Source: Actinomycetes bacterium (lineage in GTDB: Bacteria; Actinomycetota; Actinomycetes; Mycobacteriales; Mycobacteriaceae). Taken from it: DNA of 64,000 nucleotides. Below are positions 9,078 through 17,742 of this stretch, in pieces (position 1 is the stretch's first letter; every line of letters begins with the position of its first letter). Under the pieces are notes generated by a model. It made no database searches and was not told the DNA's origin. It saw only the letters and a program-made list of their open reading frames with translations. Both the position numbers and the translations under genes were made by a program. Where the stretch lies: NCBI GenBank assembly GCA_023461275.1, contig JAEYMI010000028.1, forward strand, positions 1-64,000, given 5' to 3'.

Positions 9078-9569
9078 ATGGCCCGTAATACTGAGCGCGA
9101 CCCCACCAAGCGCGACGCCCGCCCGATCGTCTGGATGATCGCCTTCCTTGTCGCGGCGATGTGCGTCTACTTCGTGTTGCTCGGGTGGCGTGCGTTCGAT
9201 CTGATGGCCACCGGTACCGTCGCCGGAATCGGTTTGGGGATAGGCGTTCTCATCCTGCCGTTCATCGGTGCGTGGCTCATCTACGCGACGTTGCGCGCGG
9301 GGATCGAGCACCAGAAGCTCGCGCGGGAGATGGCTGCCGAGGGTCGCGAGCTCGACGTCTCGGCGCTGCCGCGCCGCGCGTCGGGACGCATTGAACGCGA
9401 CGCCGCCGACGCCTTGTTCGCCCAGGTCAAACAGGAGTGGGAGGCCGATCCCACCGACTGGCATAACACGTATCGAATCGCCCGCGCCTACGACTATGCC
9501 GGCGACCGGGGCCGTGCCCGCGCGATGATGAAACGTGCTGTGGCGCAATATCATGGGCGCGAGGCATGA
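9078..9569 (+). CDS. Conserved membrane protein (Rv2772c-like)
   Basis: 163-residue protein with two adjacent transmembrane helices near the N-terminus (IAFLVAAMCVYFVLLGW and TVAGIGLGIGVLILPFIGAWLIY), followed by a charged cytoplasmic domain with a TPR-like helical pair (WHNTYRIARAYDYAGDRGRARAMM). Size and position after dapB match M. tuberculosis Rv2772c, a conserved membrane protein of unknown function. It ends in an ATGA overlap with the next gene, so the two are translationally coupled. Confidence 0.8.
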   Translation: MARNTERDPTKRDARPIVWMIAFLVAAMCVYFVLLGWRAFDLMATGTVAGIGLGIGVLILPFIGAWLIYATLRAGIEHQKLAREMAAEGRELDVSALPRRASGRIERDAADALFAQVKQEWEADPTDWHNTYRIARAYDYAGDRGRARAMMKRAVAQYHGREA

Positions 9570-10021
9570 CCACGCTGCTGATCGTTCACCACACGCCGTC
9601 GCCGCATTGCCAGGAGATGTTCGAGGCGGTGGTGTCGGGTGCCACGGACCCGGAGATCGAGGGCGTCGAGGTCGTTCGGCGAGCAGCACTGTCGGTGTCT
9701 GCGAGCGACTTTCTGGCCGCCGACGGCTACCTGCTCGGTACTCCGGCCAACCTGGGCTATATCTCGGGCGCTCTCAAGCACGCCTTCGACTGCTCCTACT
9801 ACCAGATTCTCGATTCGACGCCGGGCCGTCCCTTTGGGGCATACCTACACGGCAACGAAGGTACCGAGGGTGCGCAACGAGCGGTGGAGTCGATCACGAC
9901 AGGTCTGGGTTGGGTCCGAGCCGCAGCAGACGTCGTGGTATCGGGAAAGCCGACCAAGGACGACGTCGAGGCGTGTTGGGAGCTTGGCGCGACCATCGCC
10001 GCACAGCTGATGCAGGAGTGA
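9566..10021 (+). CDS. Flavodoxin-like / NADPH-dependent FMN reductase family protein
   Basis: 151-residue cytoplasmic protein with a flavodoxin-like fold. The first strand and phosphate loop read LLIVHHTPSPHCQEM, and a second flavin-binding region GYLLGTPANLGYISGALKHAFD is typical of WrbA/FMN-reductase relatives. It probably binds FMN and has an oxidoreductase role; partner unknown. It corresponds in order and size to Rv2771c. ATG 9566 overlaps the stop of the upstream gene by 4 nt. Confidence 0.8.
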   Translation: MTTLLIVHHTPSPHCQEMFEAVVSGATDPEIEGVEVVRRAALSVSASDFLAADGYLLGTPANLGYISGALKHAFDCSYYQILDSTPGRPFGAYLHGNEGTEGAQRAVESITTGLGWVRAAADVVVSGKPTKDDVEACWELGATIAAQLMQE

Positions 10022-10053
10022 GTGGCGGCGACCGATCGTCAACCGGCGAATCA

Positions 10054-10950
10054 TCAACCGACGCAGCGGAAGCCGAGGTGTGAGGTGGCCGAATCGTCGG
10101 ACTGTGCTGATCGGGCCGCCGGCCGATACCGCCGGCAGTACTGCGGTGAGCACAAATGTGAGCCGCCTTTGGTGACCCGCATGACCTGTGGTGACGTCGA
10201 CGGCGCGAGCAGATCCGGTCGGCCGTCGGCGCTGATTGTCGCGAGGTCCGGTGGCACGTGCCGTGGCGCGAACACGTCGGAGGTGCGCTCCCAGACATTG
10301 CCGATCATGTCGATCAGCCCGAACGGATTGGCCGGGTAGGTGCCCACCGGACTGGTGCCGCCCCAACCCTGGTTGCGATAGGGGAACTCACCGATCCAGG
10401 TGTTGGCGAGCACCGTGCCGTCGGGGTGGAGTTCGTCGCCCCACGCGTACTCCACTCCGTCGCGGCCCCCGCGTGCGGCGCACTCCCATTCGGCCTCCGT
10501 CGGTAGTCGCCGCCCCGCCCACCGGGCGTAGGCGTCCGCGTCGGCGTAGGCGATCTGCACGACCGGGTGGTCGTCGAGGTCGTCGACGGTCGAACCCGGG
10601 CCCAGCGGATGACGCCACGACGCGCCGGGCTGCCAGCGCCACCACTGGCGCCAGTCCTGCAGATTCACCGGGTGATCGGTGGGTGAGAAGACCAGCGCAC
10701 CCGGCACGAGGTCGTCGGGATCGGCACCGGGGAAATCTGCCGGATCGATGTCACGCTCGGCCACGGTGACGTAGCCGGTGTCGTCGACGAATTCCGCGAA
10801 GCGGGCGTTCGTAACGGGATGGATCTCGATGGCGAATGCGTCGACCTGCCGCCTGTGCGCGGGCCGTTCTTCGGGGTAGAACCGATCCGACCCCATCGAG
10901 AATGACGTGGCGGGGATCTCGACCAGGTCGGTCAGCGTGCGGGGGTGCAT
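10054..10950 (-). CDS. Formylglycine-generating enzyme (FGE-sulfatase family)
   Basis: 298-residue SUMF1/FGE protein, the copper enzyme that oxidises a sulfatase active-site Cys to C-alpha-formylglycine. The redox/copper Cys pair that separates true FGEs from other FGE-fold proteins is present: C267 and C272 in GGSHLCSPQYCRRYRPAAR. Other family blocks are FSMGS near the N-terminus, PVTNARFAEFV, RLPTEAEWECAARGG and IGNVWERTSD. ATG 10950 starts just before the family's first motif; longer readings are unsupported. No sulfatase is encoded in this window, so the client is elsewhere. The tautomerase gene ends 17 nt upstream, so they may form an operon. Confidence 0.9.
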   Translation of the reverse strand: MHPRTLTDLVEIPATSFSMGSDRFYPEERPAHRRQVDAFAIEIHPVTNARFAEFVDDTGYVTVAERDIDPADFPGADPDDLVPGALVFSPTDHPVNLQDWRQWWRWQPGASWRHPLGPGSTVDDLDDHPVVQIAYADADAYARWAGRRLPTEAEWECAARGGRDGVEYAWGDELHPDGTVLANTWIGEFPYRNQGWGGTSPVGTYPANPFGLIDMIGNVWERTSDVFAPRHVPPDLATISADGRPDLLAPSTSPQVMRVTKGGSHLCSPQYCRRYRPAARSAQSDDSATSHLGFRCVG

Positions 10951-10967
10951 CTGCGTGGCATCCCCCC

Positions 10968-11363
10968 CTACACCTCGACCGCGAACCCGAGTTCGACGTC
11001 GCACGCGGCCTGTCCACCGCGGATTCCCCAGTTTTCTACCGGAGCGTCCCGGACCAGAACGGAGACGTGATCGCGTGGGATACCGAGGTCGGCGAGGCGA
11101 TCGACGATGCCCGCATACAGGCGGCGTTTGGCGTCGACCGATCGTCCGGCGAAACAGTCGATCGTCACCATCGTCGCGAACTCTGGCTGATCGAGACCCG
11201 GGGGAGCCGCGAAGCGGTGCGGCAGGTGGGCCAAGAGTCGAATGTGCTTGTCCTTGACCGGGATTCGGAAGGCATCGACCAGAGCGTCGTGCACGGCATC
11301 GATGATCGCGATCTCCTCGGACTCCGAGTACTCGCGGCGAACCTCGATCGTGGAATGCGGCAT
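10968..11363 (-). CDS. Tautomerase-family protein
   Basis: 131-residue member of the tautomerase superfamily (Tautomerase_2-like). Pro follows the initiator Met, giving the N-terminal catalytic proline expected after Met removal (MPHSTIEVRR). Two beta-alpha-beta halves are visible (EEIAIIDAVHDALVDAF and RSVDAKRRLYAGIVDRL). The substrate is unknown; relatives act on enol-keto acids. It lies directly upstream of the FGE gene on the same strand. Confidence 0.75.
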   Translation of the reverse strand: MPHSTIEVRREYSESEEIAIIDAVHDALVDAFRIPVKDKHIRLLAHLPHRFAAPPGLDQPEFATMVTIDCFAGRSVDAKRRLYAGIVDRLADLGIPRDHVSVLVRDAPVENWGIRGGQAACDVELGFAVEV

Positions 11364-11423
11364 GCATTCATCATGTCAGGAGAATCGGTCATTCTTGTCC
11401 GACGGCGCGACCATACTTCCGCT

Positions 11424-12152
11424 ATGACCGATATGACGATCGCGGTGCGGGGCCGTGGCAGTGTGTCCGTGCCCGCGCAGATATGCACCATCCATCCCCG
11501 GATCAATTGCGAGTCCGAGGAGTCCGCCGGTGATGCCGCCACATCGGCGACTGCGCTGGCCAACAGCCTGTCGACGCGGCTTGCCGTGCTCGCAGACGCA
11601 GGAATCGTGGACCAGTGGTCGGTTGATCGCGTGTACAGCCACCAGTGGACCCGCTCACGCGAGATCGAGCGGGGAGACCATCGTCGTGACCGCGACTACC
11701 AGCCTCGGTACGAGGAGTACGTGGTGTACTCCTCGACCGTGGCCGTCGAGGCGCGATTCGTCGAATTCGGGGACGGGCTCGAAGAGCTGATCACCGATCT
11801 GATGGGAACCGAAAATGTCGACGTCGGCTACCTGCACTGGGACCTCACCGACGACGAGGAGCGATCACGCATCGCCGAGGTGTACGCGCTCGCGGTCGGC
11901 GATGCCTTCGCCAAGGCGAGAGCCATCGCGTCGGCGGCCGGGTGTTCGGCGCCCGTACCGACGGTGATCGGTGAGCCGGGCCTGATCAGCGCGACCCCGG
12001 GCGCAGGCGGTCGGGATGGCGGTCAGATGGTGTTCGCGGCTCCGGTGGCCGACGGTGCCGCCGTGGGACGTGAAGTGCTGTCGCTGCGCCCGCAGGATCG
12101 TGACCTGACCGCGGCGGTTGAGGCAACGTTTCGTGCCGCGCACGTAGACTGA
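11424..12152 (+). CDS. SIMPL (DUF541) domain protein
   Basis: 242-residue protein with the SIMPL/DUF541 pattern: [18 protein letters not shown] at the start, a Tyr-rich central segment ([14 protein letters not shown]) and a helix [23 protein letters not shown] that aligns with the conserved ...A...DA..KA..LA...G block. No signal peptide is visible, unlike many family members, so it should be cytoplasmic. Function unknown. ATG 11424 is preceded by a CATACT box 6 nt away, so a leaderless start is plausible; ATG 11433 is an alternative. It ends 5 nt before thyA. Confidence 0.75.
   Translation: MTDMTIAVRGRGSVSVPAQICTIHPRINCESEESAGDAATSATALANSLSTRLAVLADAGIVDQWSVDRVYSHQWTRSREIERGDHRRDRDYQPRYEEYVVYSSTVAVEARFVEFGDGLEELITDLMGTENVDVGYLHWDLTDDEERSRIAEVYALAVGDAFAKARAIASAAGCSAPVPTVIGEPGLISATPGAGGRDGGQMVFAAPVADGAAVGREVLSLRPQDRDLTAAVEATFRAAHVD
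12145..12150 (+). promoter_or_regulatory. -10 box for a leaderless thyA transcript
   Basis: TAGACT (TANNNT) lies 7 nt before the thyA GTG and inside the last codons of the SIMPL gene. No ribosome-binding site precedes the GTG, fitting leaderless initiation. Confidence 0.5.
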
Positions 12153-12157
12153 CCGCT

Positions 12158-12985
12158 GTGAGCACGGCCATCACCCGCACCGAAACCCACGTCGCGACCC
12201 CGTACGAGGACCTGCTGCGCCTGGTCCTTGAGACCGGCACCCCCAAAGCCGACCGTACGGGCACCGGTACGCGCAGCCTTTTCGGTCACCAGCTCCGCTA
12301 CGACCTGGCCGAGGGCTTCCCGCTGATCACCACCAAGAAGGTGCACCTCAAGTCGATCGTCTACGAGCTCCTGTGGTTTCTCCGGGGCGACTCCAACGTT
12401 CGCTGGCTCCAAGAGCGCGGCGTCACCATCTGGGACGAATGGGCCGACGCTGACGGCGAGCTCGGACCTGTCTACGGGGTGCAGTGGCGCAGCTGGCCGA
12501 CACCGTCGGGCGAGCACATCGACCAGATCTCGGCGGCACTCGAGCTGCTCCGCACCAATCCCGATTCCCGGCGCAACATCGTCTCGGCGTGGAACGTGGG
12601 GGAGATCCCGCAGATGGCGTTGCCGCCATGTCACGCGTTTTTCCAGTTCTACGTCGCCGACGGCAAGCTGTCGTGCCAGCTCTACCAGCGCAGCGCCGAC
12701 CTGTTCCTCGGTGTGCCGTTCAACATCGCTTCCTACGCGTTGCTGACCCACATGATGGCCCAGCAGGCCGGCCTCGAGGTGGGCGAGTTCATCTGGACCG
12801 GCGGTGATTGCCACATCTATGACAACCACGTCGAGCAGGTCACCCTCCAGCTGTCCCGTGAAGCACTTCCGTACCCGAAACTTGAGTTGCGGAAACGTGA
12901 TTCGCTGTTCGACTACGAGTTCGACGACATCACCGTGGTCGACTACCAGAGTCATCCGCCGATCAAGGCGCCGGTGGCGGTCTGA
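12158..12985 (+). CDS. thyA: Thymidylate synthase (folate-dependent, ThyA)
   Basis: Converts dUMP to dTMP using methylene-tetrahydrofolate as carbon donor and reductant; cytoplasmic dimer. 275 residues. Catalytic nucleophile C158 is in MALPPCH, with QYQRSAD-type phosphate/dUMP contacts ([20 protein letters not shown]) and the N-terminal loop [15 protein letters not shown] 12158 is supported by a -10 box 7 nt upstream. The DHFR gene starts 8 nt after its stop, the classic pairing that regenerates tetrahydrofolate. The window also encodes the unrelated flavin enzyme ThyX at 20748. Confidence 0.97.
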   Translation: MSTAITRTETHVATPYEDLLRLVLETGTPKADRTGTGTRSLFGHQLRYDLAEGFPLITTKKVHLKSIVYELLWFLRGDSNVRWLQERGVTIWDEWADADGELGPVYGVQWRSWPTPSGEHIDQISAALELLRTNPDSRRNIVSAWNVGEIPQMALPPCHAFFQFYVADGKLSCQLYQRSADLFLGVPFNIASYALLTHMMAQQAGLEVGEFIWTGGDCHIYDNHVEQVTLQLSREALPYPKLELRKRDSLFDYEFDDITVVDYQSHPPIKAPVAV

Positions 12986-12993
12986 GAACGACC

Positions 12994-13500
12994 ATGCCAA
13001 CCACGATTCAACTGGTCTGGGCGCAGGACCGGGCGGGTGCCATTGGCCGCGGCGGCGAGATCCCGTGGCACGTGCCCGAGGATATGGCGCACTTTCGCGA
13101 GGTCACCGGCACCACGGTCGTCGTCATGGGGCGCAAGACCTGGGAGTCTCTGCCGCAGCGGTTCCGTCCGCTACCCAATCGGCACAACGTCGTCGTGACG
13201 CGTTCAAGCACCTTCATCCCCGACGGCGCCGAAGTGGTGTCGTCGCTGGAGGCCGCGCTGGATCGTCCCGACGACATCGTGACCGTCATGGGTGGCGGCG
13301 AAATATACTCAGCTGCAATGGATTTGGCCACTCACCTGCGGATCACCGAGATCGACGTGCTGGTTGAGTCGGCGGACGCATTCGCGCCGGAGATCGACCA
13401 GTATCGGTGGGAGACCGACGCCGAACAACAGTGGCAGACATCGCACAACGGCACGCGTTACCGCTTCGTCGACTATCGCCGGCACGGCGTGGCTCGCTGA
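12994..13500 (+). CDS. dfrA: Dihydrofolate reductase
   Basis: NADPH-dependent reduction of dihydrofolate to tetrahydrofolate, needed to recycle the product of ThyA. 168 residues, a typical bacterial length. Visible motifs: the loop GRGGEIPWHVPEDMAHF with the substrate-binding acid (ED after VP), VVMGRKTWESLP for NADPH binding, and VTVMGGGEIYSAAM. The ATG lies 8 nt after thyA. The AlkX-type glycosylase starts 8 nt after its stop, so the three may be cotranscribed. Confidence 0.96.
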   Translation: MPTTIQLVWAQDRAGAIGRGGEIPWHVPEDMAHFREVTGTTVVVMGRKTWESLPQRFRPLPNRHNVVVTRSSTFIPDGAEVVSSLEAALDRPDDIVTVMGGGEIYSAAMDLATHLRITEIDVLVESADAFAPEIDQYRWETDAEQQWQTSHNGTRYRFVDYRRHGVAR

Positions 13501-13508
13501 CGAACTCG

Positions 13509-14735
13509 ATGCCCCGAACGGATCTCTCGGCCGCTCAAGCGCGCCGAATTGCCTTGGCGGCCCAAGGATTCACGCTGCCACAGGGTAGCGGCGAACGAAC
13601 CGCCGCCCACCTCAAACGGGTGGTGGGTCGAACTCGGCTGATCCAGATGGACTCGGTCAACATCGCCGCCCGTGCTCACTACATGCCGATGTTCAGTCGA
13701 TTCGGCCCCTACGACCAGCAGATTCTCGACCGCGCCGCGTGGCGGCCCCGACGACGCGGAGACGCGTGGCTGGCCGAGTACTGGGCGCACGAGGCGGCGC
13801 TGATCCCGATCGAGGATTGGCCGCTATTCGGTTGGCGGATGGCCGAATTCGCTGACGGCCGCTATCGCCACACGCGCGAAACGCTGCGCAACAACCGGTC
13901 ACTCGCCGACGACGTGATCGCCACCATCACCGCCCGCGGACCGAGCTCACCTGCCGAGATCGAGGCGGAGCTCGGCATTGAGCGGGCCCCGTCGATGCCG
14001 GGCGGGTGGTGGCACCGCGGCGAGGTCAAGCATCTCTGCGAAGCGCTGTTCGCGTCCGGTCGGCTCTCGGCGATTCGCAACCAGAACTTCGGCAGGCTCT
14101 ACGAACTCACCGAGAACGTCGTCGGCCCCGACATCGCGTCGAGGACGGTGGACACTGTCGACGCCCACCGCGAACTCGTCGCACGGGCGTCCTCGGCGCT
14201 CGGTGTGGCCACCGTTGCCGACCTGGCCGACTACTACCGCCTCAAGGCGGCGATGGTCCGTCCGGCGGTTACCGACCTCATCGACGCCGGGGTACTGCGC
14301 GAGGTCGGCGTCGACGGCTGGCGTGATCCCGCATACCTGCACGCCGACGCCGCCGTCCCGCGACGGGTGCATCGCACCGCCATCCTGTCGCCGTTCGACC
14401 CGCTGATCTTCTTCCGGCCGCGCGCCGAGCGACTCTTCGACTTCCACTACCGCATCGAGATCTACGTGCCGGCCCACAAACGCGTGCACGGTTATTACGT
14501 GCTGCCGTATCTGATGGGCGATCAGATCGTTGCCCGCGTCGACCTCAAAGCGGACCGCAAAGCCGGTGTGCTACAGGTTCTCTCGTCCTACACCGAACAT
14601 CCGCACGACCCGGCGGAGGTGGCCGAATCGCTGGCCGCCGATCTGAGCGGGATGGCGGTATGGCTGGGATGTGACGCCGTGGCGGTGGCGGCCCGCGGTG
14701 ATCTGAGCAAGCATCTGCGTGCCGCCATCCGCTGA
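13509..14735 (+). CDS. Winged-helix DNA glycosylase of the YcaQ/AlkX family
   Basis: 408-residue member of the HTH_42 (YcaQ/AlkZ/AlkX) family, glycosylases that remove bulky or crosslinked alkylated bases. The catalytic site reads IQMDSVN, with Q46-M47-D48 matching the QxD motif of the AlkX/YcaQ branch rather than the QxQ of AlkZ. Conserved stretches YWAHEAALIPIEDWPL and DPLIFFRPRAERLFDF also fit. ATG 13509 begins the conserved N-terminal helix; the open frame extends upstream through the DHFR end without similarity. The lesion specificity is inferred from the motif. Confidence 0.85.
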   Translation: MPRTDLSAAQARRIALAAQGFTLPQGSGERTAAHLKRVVGRTRLIQMDSVNIAARAHYMPMFSRFGPYDQQILDRAAWRPRRRGDAWLAEYWAHEAALIPIEDWPLFGWRMAEFADGRYRHTRETLRNNRSLADDVIATITARGPSSPAEIEAELGIERAPSMPGGWWHRGEVKHLCEALFASGRLSAIRNQNFGRLYELTENVVGPDIASRTVDTVDAHRELVARASSALGVATVADLADYYRLKAAMVRPAVTDLIDAGVLREVGVDGWRDPAYLHADAAVPRRVHRTAILSPFDPLIFFRPRAERLFDFHYRIEIYVPAHKRVHGYYVLPYLMGDQIVARVDLKADRKAGVLQVLSSYTEHPHDPAEVAESLAADLSGMAVWLGCDAVAVAARGDLSKHLRAAIR

Positions 14736-14739
14736 TCGC

Positions 14740-15753
14740 TCAGGACGTGCGGACCACCATCTTGCCGGTGTTCTCACCGCGCATCAGCCCGAGGAAAGCG
14801 TCGACCGCGTGGTCGATGCCGTCGACGACGGTTTCATCGAAGGTCACCCGACCGTCGCTGAGCCACTGACTCATCTGTTGGGTGAAAGCGGGCGCTTGAT
14901 CGAAGTGGTTGCCCACGGTGAAGCCGGTCAACGTGAGGCTGCGGGTGATGATGTTGGCCATGTTCCGCGGCCCCGGGGTGGGTTCGGTGCTGTTGTATTG
15001 GGCAATCGCACCGCACAGGGCCGCTCGCCCGCCGTCGTTGAACGAATCGAGCGCGGCCTCGAGATGATCGCCGCCCACATTGTCGAAGTAGACGTCGATG
15101 CCGTCGGGGGCGGCCTCGCGCAGCTGCTTCCGGACCGGGCCGTCCTTGTAGTTGAACGCGGCGTCGTAGCCGTAGCGATCGGTCAGCAACGCGACCTTCT
15201 CGGCCGAGCCCGCCGAACCGATCACCCGAGACGCGCCGTTGAGCTTCGCGATCTGACCCGCGGCCGTGCCGACGGCACCCGCTGCGCCCGAGATGAACAC
15301 GGTGTCACCGGCTTTGAGCTGGGCGATGGTCAGCAACCCGACGTATGCGGTCAGTCCGGTCATGCCGAGGATGCCGAGGTAGACCGACGACGGCGTGCCG
15401 TCGGGCGGCTCGGGAAGCACGCGAAATCCCGATGCGTCCTCCTGCACGATGTCGCGCCATCCGTACTGGTGCGACACCAGCGAGCCGACCGGAAGCTTGT
15501 CGACGGTGCTCTCGACAACACGGCCCACCGCACCGCCGGTCATCGTCTCGTCCAGGGCGAATGGCGGAATGTAGCTGCGGGTGTCGATCATCCGGCCACG
15601 CATGTAGGGGTCGACGGAGATGAACTCATTGGCGACGCGGACCTGGCCGGGCGCGGGATCGTCGTAATCGACTCGCGCGGTGCGGAAGTCGTCGGAGGTG
15701 GGCCAGCCCTGCGGACGGCGCACGAGCTGGATCTGGGTACTGGTGACGGACAT
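14740..15753 (-). CDS. NADP-dependent zinc-independent oxidoreductase (MDR superfamily)
   Basis: 337-residue medium-chain reductase of the leukotriene-B4/curcumin-reductase (YncB-like) branch. No structural or catalytic zinc Cys set is visible. The N-terminal domain has RVANEFISVDPYMRGRM, and the nucleotide-binding domain has the glycine motif ISGAAGAVGTAAGQIAK. Members reduce alpha,beta-unsaturated ketones or aldehydes with NADPH. ATG 15753 is set by GAGAGGAA 5 nt upstream. Convergent with the AlkX-type gene (4-nt gap). Confidence 0.85.
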   Translation of the reverse strand: MSVTSTQIQLVRRPQGWPTSDDFRTARVDYDDPAPGQVRVANEFISVDPYMRGRMIDTRSYIPPFALDETMTGGAVGRVVESTVDKLPVGSLVSHQYGWRDIVQEDASGFRVLPEPPDGTPSSVYLGILGMTGLTAYVGLLTIAQLKAGDTVFISGAAGAVGTAAGQIAKLNGASRVIGSAGSAEKVALLTDRYGYDAAFNYKDGPVRKQLREAAPDGIDVYFDNVGGDHLEAALDSFNDGGRAALCGAIAQYNSTEPTPGPRNMANIITRSLTLTGFTVGNHFDQAPAFTQQMSQWLSDGRVTFDETVVDGIDHAVDAFLGLMRGENTGKMVVRTS

Positions 15754-15818
15754 GGATATTCCTCTCGAGTGGCGTGATGGCCGCGAAGACCGCTGCCGCA
15801 GAGCCGACGGCCGCGGGA

Positions 15819-16202
15819 CTAGAGTCCGTGTGCCGCGAGCGCGATGAGTGCGAGCAGCGGAGTGGACAATTGGACGATCGCGGGTCGCGCTTTGGTGCGG
15901 TCGTAGCCGACGAGCACGAGACCGGCGAGGACCATCGATCCGCATCCCGCGACCACCAGCGTCGCTCCGACGGTGATGTGCCCGATCAACAGGAGTACTG
16001 CTCCGACGCCGGACATCACGGCCAGGAACAGGTTGTAGAACCCCTGATTGAAGGCGAGGTCGCGGGTTTGGGCGGCCTGGTCGGCGTTCGTGCCGAACAC
16101 CGCTCGGCCGCGGGGAGTCGTCCACCAGAATGCTTCGAGCACAAAGATGTAGACGTGCAGTGCGGCCGCGATCAGCGCGAGCACCGCGGATATGACCAGC
16201 AT
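15819..16202 (-). CDS. DUF1304 family membrane protein
   Basis: 127-residue membrane protein with four hydrophobic helices, matching the DUF1304 family: first helix LVISAVLALIAAALHVYIFVLE, then WWTTPRGRAVFGT and NQGFYNLFLAVMSGVG. Function unknown. It is divergent from a TetR-family gene with a shared 93-bp promoter region, the usual layout for a repressor and its target. Confidence 0.82.
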   Translation of the reverse strand: MLVISAVLALIAAALHVYIFVLEAFWWTTPRGRAVFGTNADQAAQTRDLAFNQGFYNLFLAVMSGVGAVLLLIGHITVGATLVVAGCGSMVLAGLVLVGYDRTKARPAIVQLSTPLLALIALAAHGL

Positions 16203-16218
16203 GGGCAACTCCGACCTT

Positions 16219-16240
16219 TTGTGTACTGACCGTTCCACAA
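16219..16240. promoter_or_regulatory. Inverted repeat in the DUF1304/TetR divergent promoter
   Basis: TTGTG (16219-16223) and CACAA (16236-16240) form a 5-12-5 inverted repeat upstream of a TAGTGT box (16247-16252) facing the TetR gene. A candidate TetR operator; inference from position. Confidence 0.35.
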
Positions 16241-16295
16241 TAGGGGTAGTGTGGCGTGCGAAGCAACCGTCCAGAAGCTCCGAAGGGGGATCGAG

Positions 16296-16883
16296 GTGGG
16301 TAGAACGCAGTCCTACGAGACCGCCGAGGTGGTGTCGGCTGCTCGAAACCTGTTCTGGAAGGACGGATTCGATTCGGTTTCGGTATCGGATATGGAGAAG
16401 GCCACCGGCCTGTCGCGATCGAGCATCTACCACGCCTTCGGAAGCATGCGTGGTCTGTTCGACGCCGCGGTGCGCAGCTATCTCGACGACGTGGTGCGTC
16501 CCCGGCTGGCGCCGCTGACGGGTGCCGCGGTCGACGCCGGTGCGTTGGCCCGCTACCTAGGTGGTCTCGCCGACGCCATCGAAGCACTGGACGATGCAAA
16601 ACTGCCGGCCGGTTGCCTACTGGTGGGGACCGCGTCGACCAGCCTGGGAATCGACCCGGCCGTCCGAGAGGTCATCGCCGCGTATCGAGCGGAACTGTCG
16701 GCGGCGGTGACTGCCGGCGTGCGGGCTTCCAAGCCCGAGGCATCCGAAGCGGTGATTGCCGCGCGGGCCACGTCGATCACGGGGGCGATCATCGGAGCCA
16801 ATGTGCTGGCCCGTGTGGACCGTGCCGAGGCTGTCCGGCTTGTTCGGGTTCTTGCGGCCGAGATCGACACCGATGAGACCTGA
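16296..16883 (+). CDS. TetR-family transcriptional regulator
   Basis: 195-residue repressor-type protein. The N-terminal helix-turn-helix reads AARNLFWKDGFDSVSVSDMEKATGLSRSSIYHAFGS; the C-terminal ligand-binding domain is all-helical with the CLLVGTAS stretch common in the AcrR/YxaF-like group. GTG 16296 is chosen because AAGGGGG lies 6 nt upstream; GTG 16251 would add 15 residues without family match. Probably controls the divergent DUF1304 gene and itself. Ligand unknown. Confidence 0.85.
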   Translation: MGRTQSYETAEVVSAARNLFWKDGFDSVSVSDMEKATGLSRSSIYHAFGSMRGLFDAAVRSYLDDVVRPRLAPLTGAAVDAGALARYLGGLADAIEALDDAKLPAGCLLVGTASTSLGIDPAVREVIAAYRAELSAAVTAGVRASKPEASEAVIAARATSITGAIIGANVLARVDRAEAVRLVRVLAAEIDTDET

Positions 16884-16972
16884 TTGGGGTGTCGCACGGC
16901 GAGCGCCGGACCGGGATGACATGCTTGGTGACCGACATTGGATATCGCCGCAATTCTGGAGGTTTGGCAACG

Positions 16973-17737
16973 ATGACGGTTTCCTACCAGGGTCATGAGT
17001 ACAAACTGCTCATGTTCGACCTCGACGACACCCTGGCACCGTCGAAGAGTCCCATGTCCGACGAGATGGCCGGCGTGTTCCGCACCTTGCTGAGCCAGTC
17101 GCTGGGATGCATCATCTCCGGCGGCAACTACCAGCAGTTCAAGATGCAGGTCGTCGAGCGGCTCGGGAAGTTCGACGACATCGGCAATCTGCACCTGATG
17201 CCCACCAACGGCACGCAGTACGTCACATGGACCGGCGATGAATGGCAGACCGTGTACGCCGAGAACCTGACGCAAGACCAGAAAGACCAGGCCTTCGAGG
17301 TACTCGAAACCGGCGCACGCGAACTCGGGCTGTGGAGCGAACAGACCTGGGGCCCGATCCTGGAGGATCGTGGCAGCCAGGTCACCTTCAGTGCATTGGG
17401 CCAATCGGCCCCGGTCGACGCCAAATCCGCGTGGGATCCCACGGGTACGAAGAAGGAGTCCTTGCGCTCCTACGCCGCCGAGCGGCTCCCCGAGCTCGAA
17501 GTGCGATCAGGTGGATCGACGTCTGTCGACATCACCCGCAAGGGCATCGACAAGGCCTACGGCGCAAGCAAACTGATGGAGATCTTGGATCTGAAGGTCT
17601 CCGACATCCTGTTCTTCGGTGATCGGCTCGACGAGGGCGGCAATGACCGTCCGGTCGCCGAGCTCGGCATCGAATCCATTCATGTCACCGGCTATGAGGA
17701 CACCTATAGCCGGCTGAGCTTGATCCTGGGGATCTGA
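16973..17737 (+). CDS. HAD-superfamily (subfamily IIB) hydrolase
   Basis: 254-residue HAD phosphatase. Motif I is MFDLDDTLAPS with the nucleophile Asp, motif II the S of IISGGN, motif III the Lys of ITRKGIDKAYG, and motif IV FFGDRLDEGGND. The IIB-type cap lies in the middle. Relatives include phosphomannomutase-like and sugar-phosphatase proteins; the substrate cannot be named. ATG 16973 has GGAGG at 16958-16962; the frame runs further upstream without similarity. Confidence 0.85.
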   Translation: MTVSYQGHEYKLLMFDLDDTLAPSKSPMSDEMAGVFRTLLSQSLGCIISGGNYQQFKMQVVERLGKFDDIGNLHLMPTNGTQYVTWTGDEWQTVYAENLTQDQKDQAFEVLETGARELGLWSEQTWGPILEDRGSQVTFSALGQSAPVDAKSAWDPTGTKKESLRSYAAERLPELEVRSGGSTSVDITRKGIDKAYGASKLMEILDLKVSDILFFGDRLDEGGNDRPVAELGIESIHVTGYEDTYSRLSLILGI

Positions 17738-17742
17738 GGTAT

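Noticed and set aside
16332..16357. A TCGAAA...TGTTC stretch in the TetR gene considered as an SOS box.
   Set aside because: It lies inside the coding region and one arm is broken.
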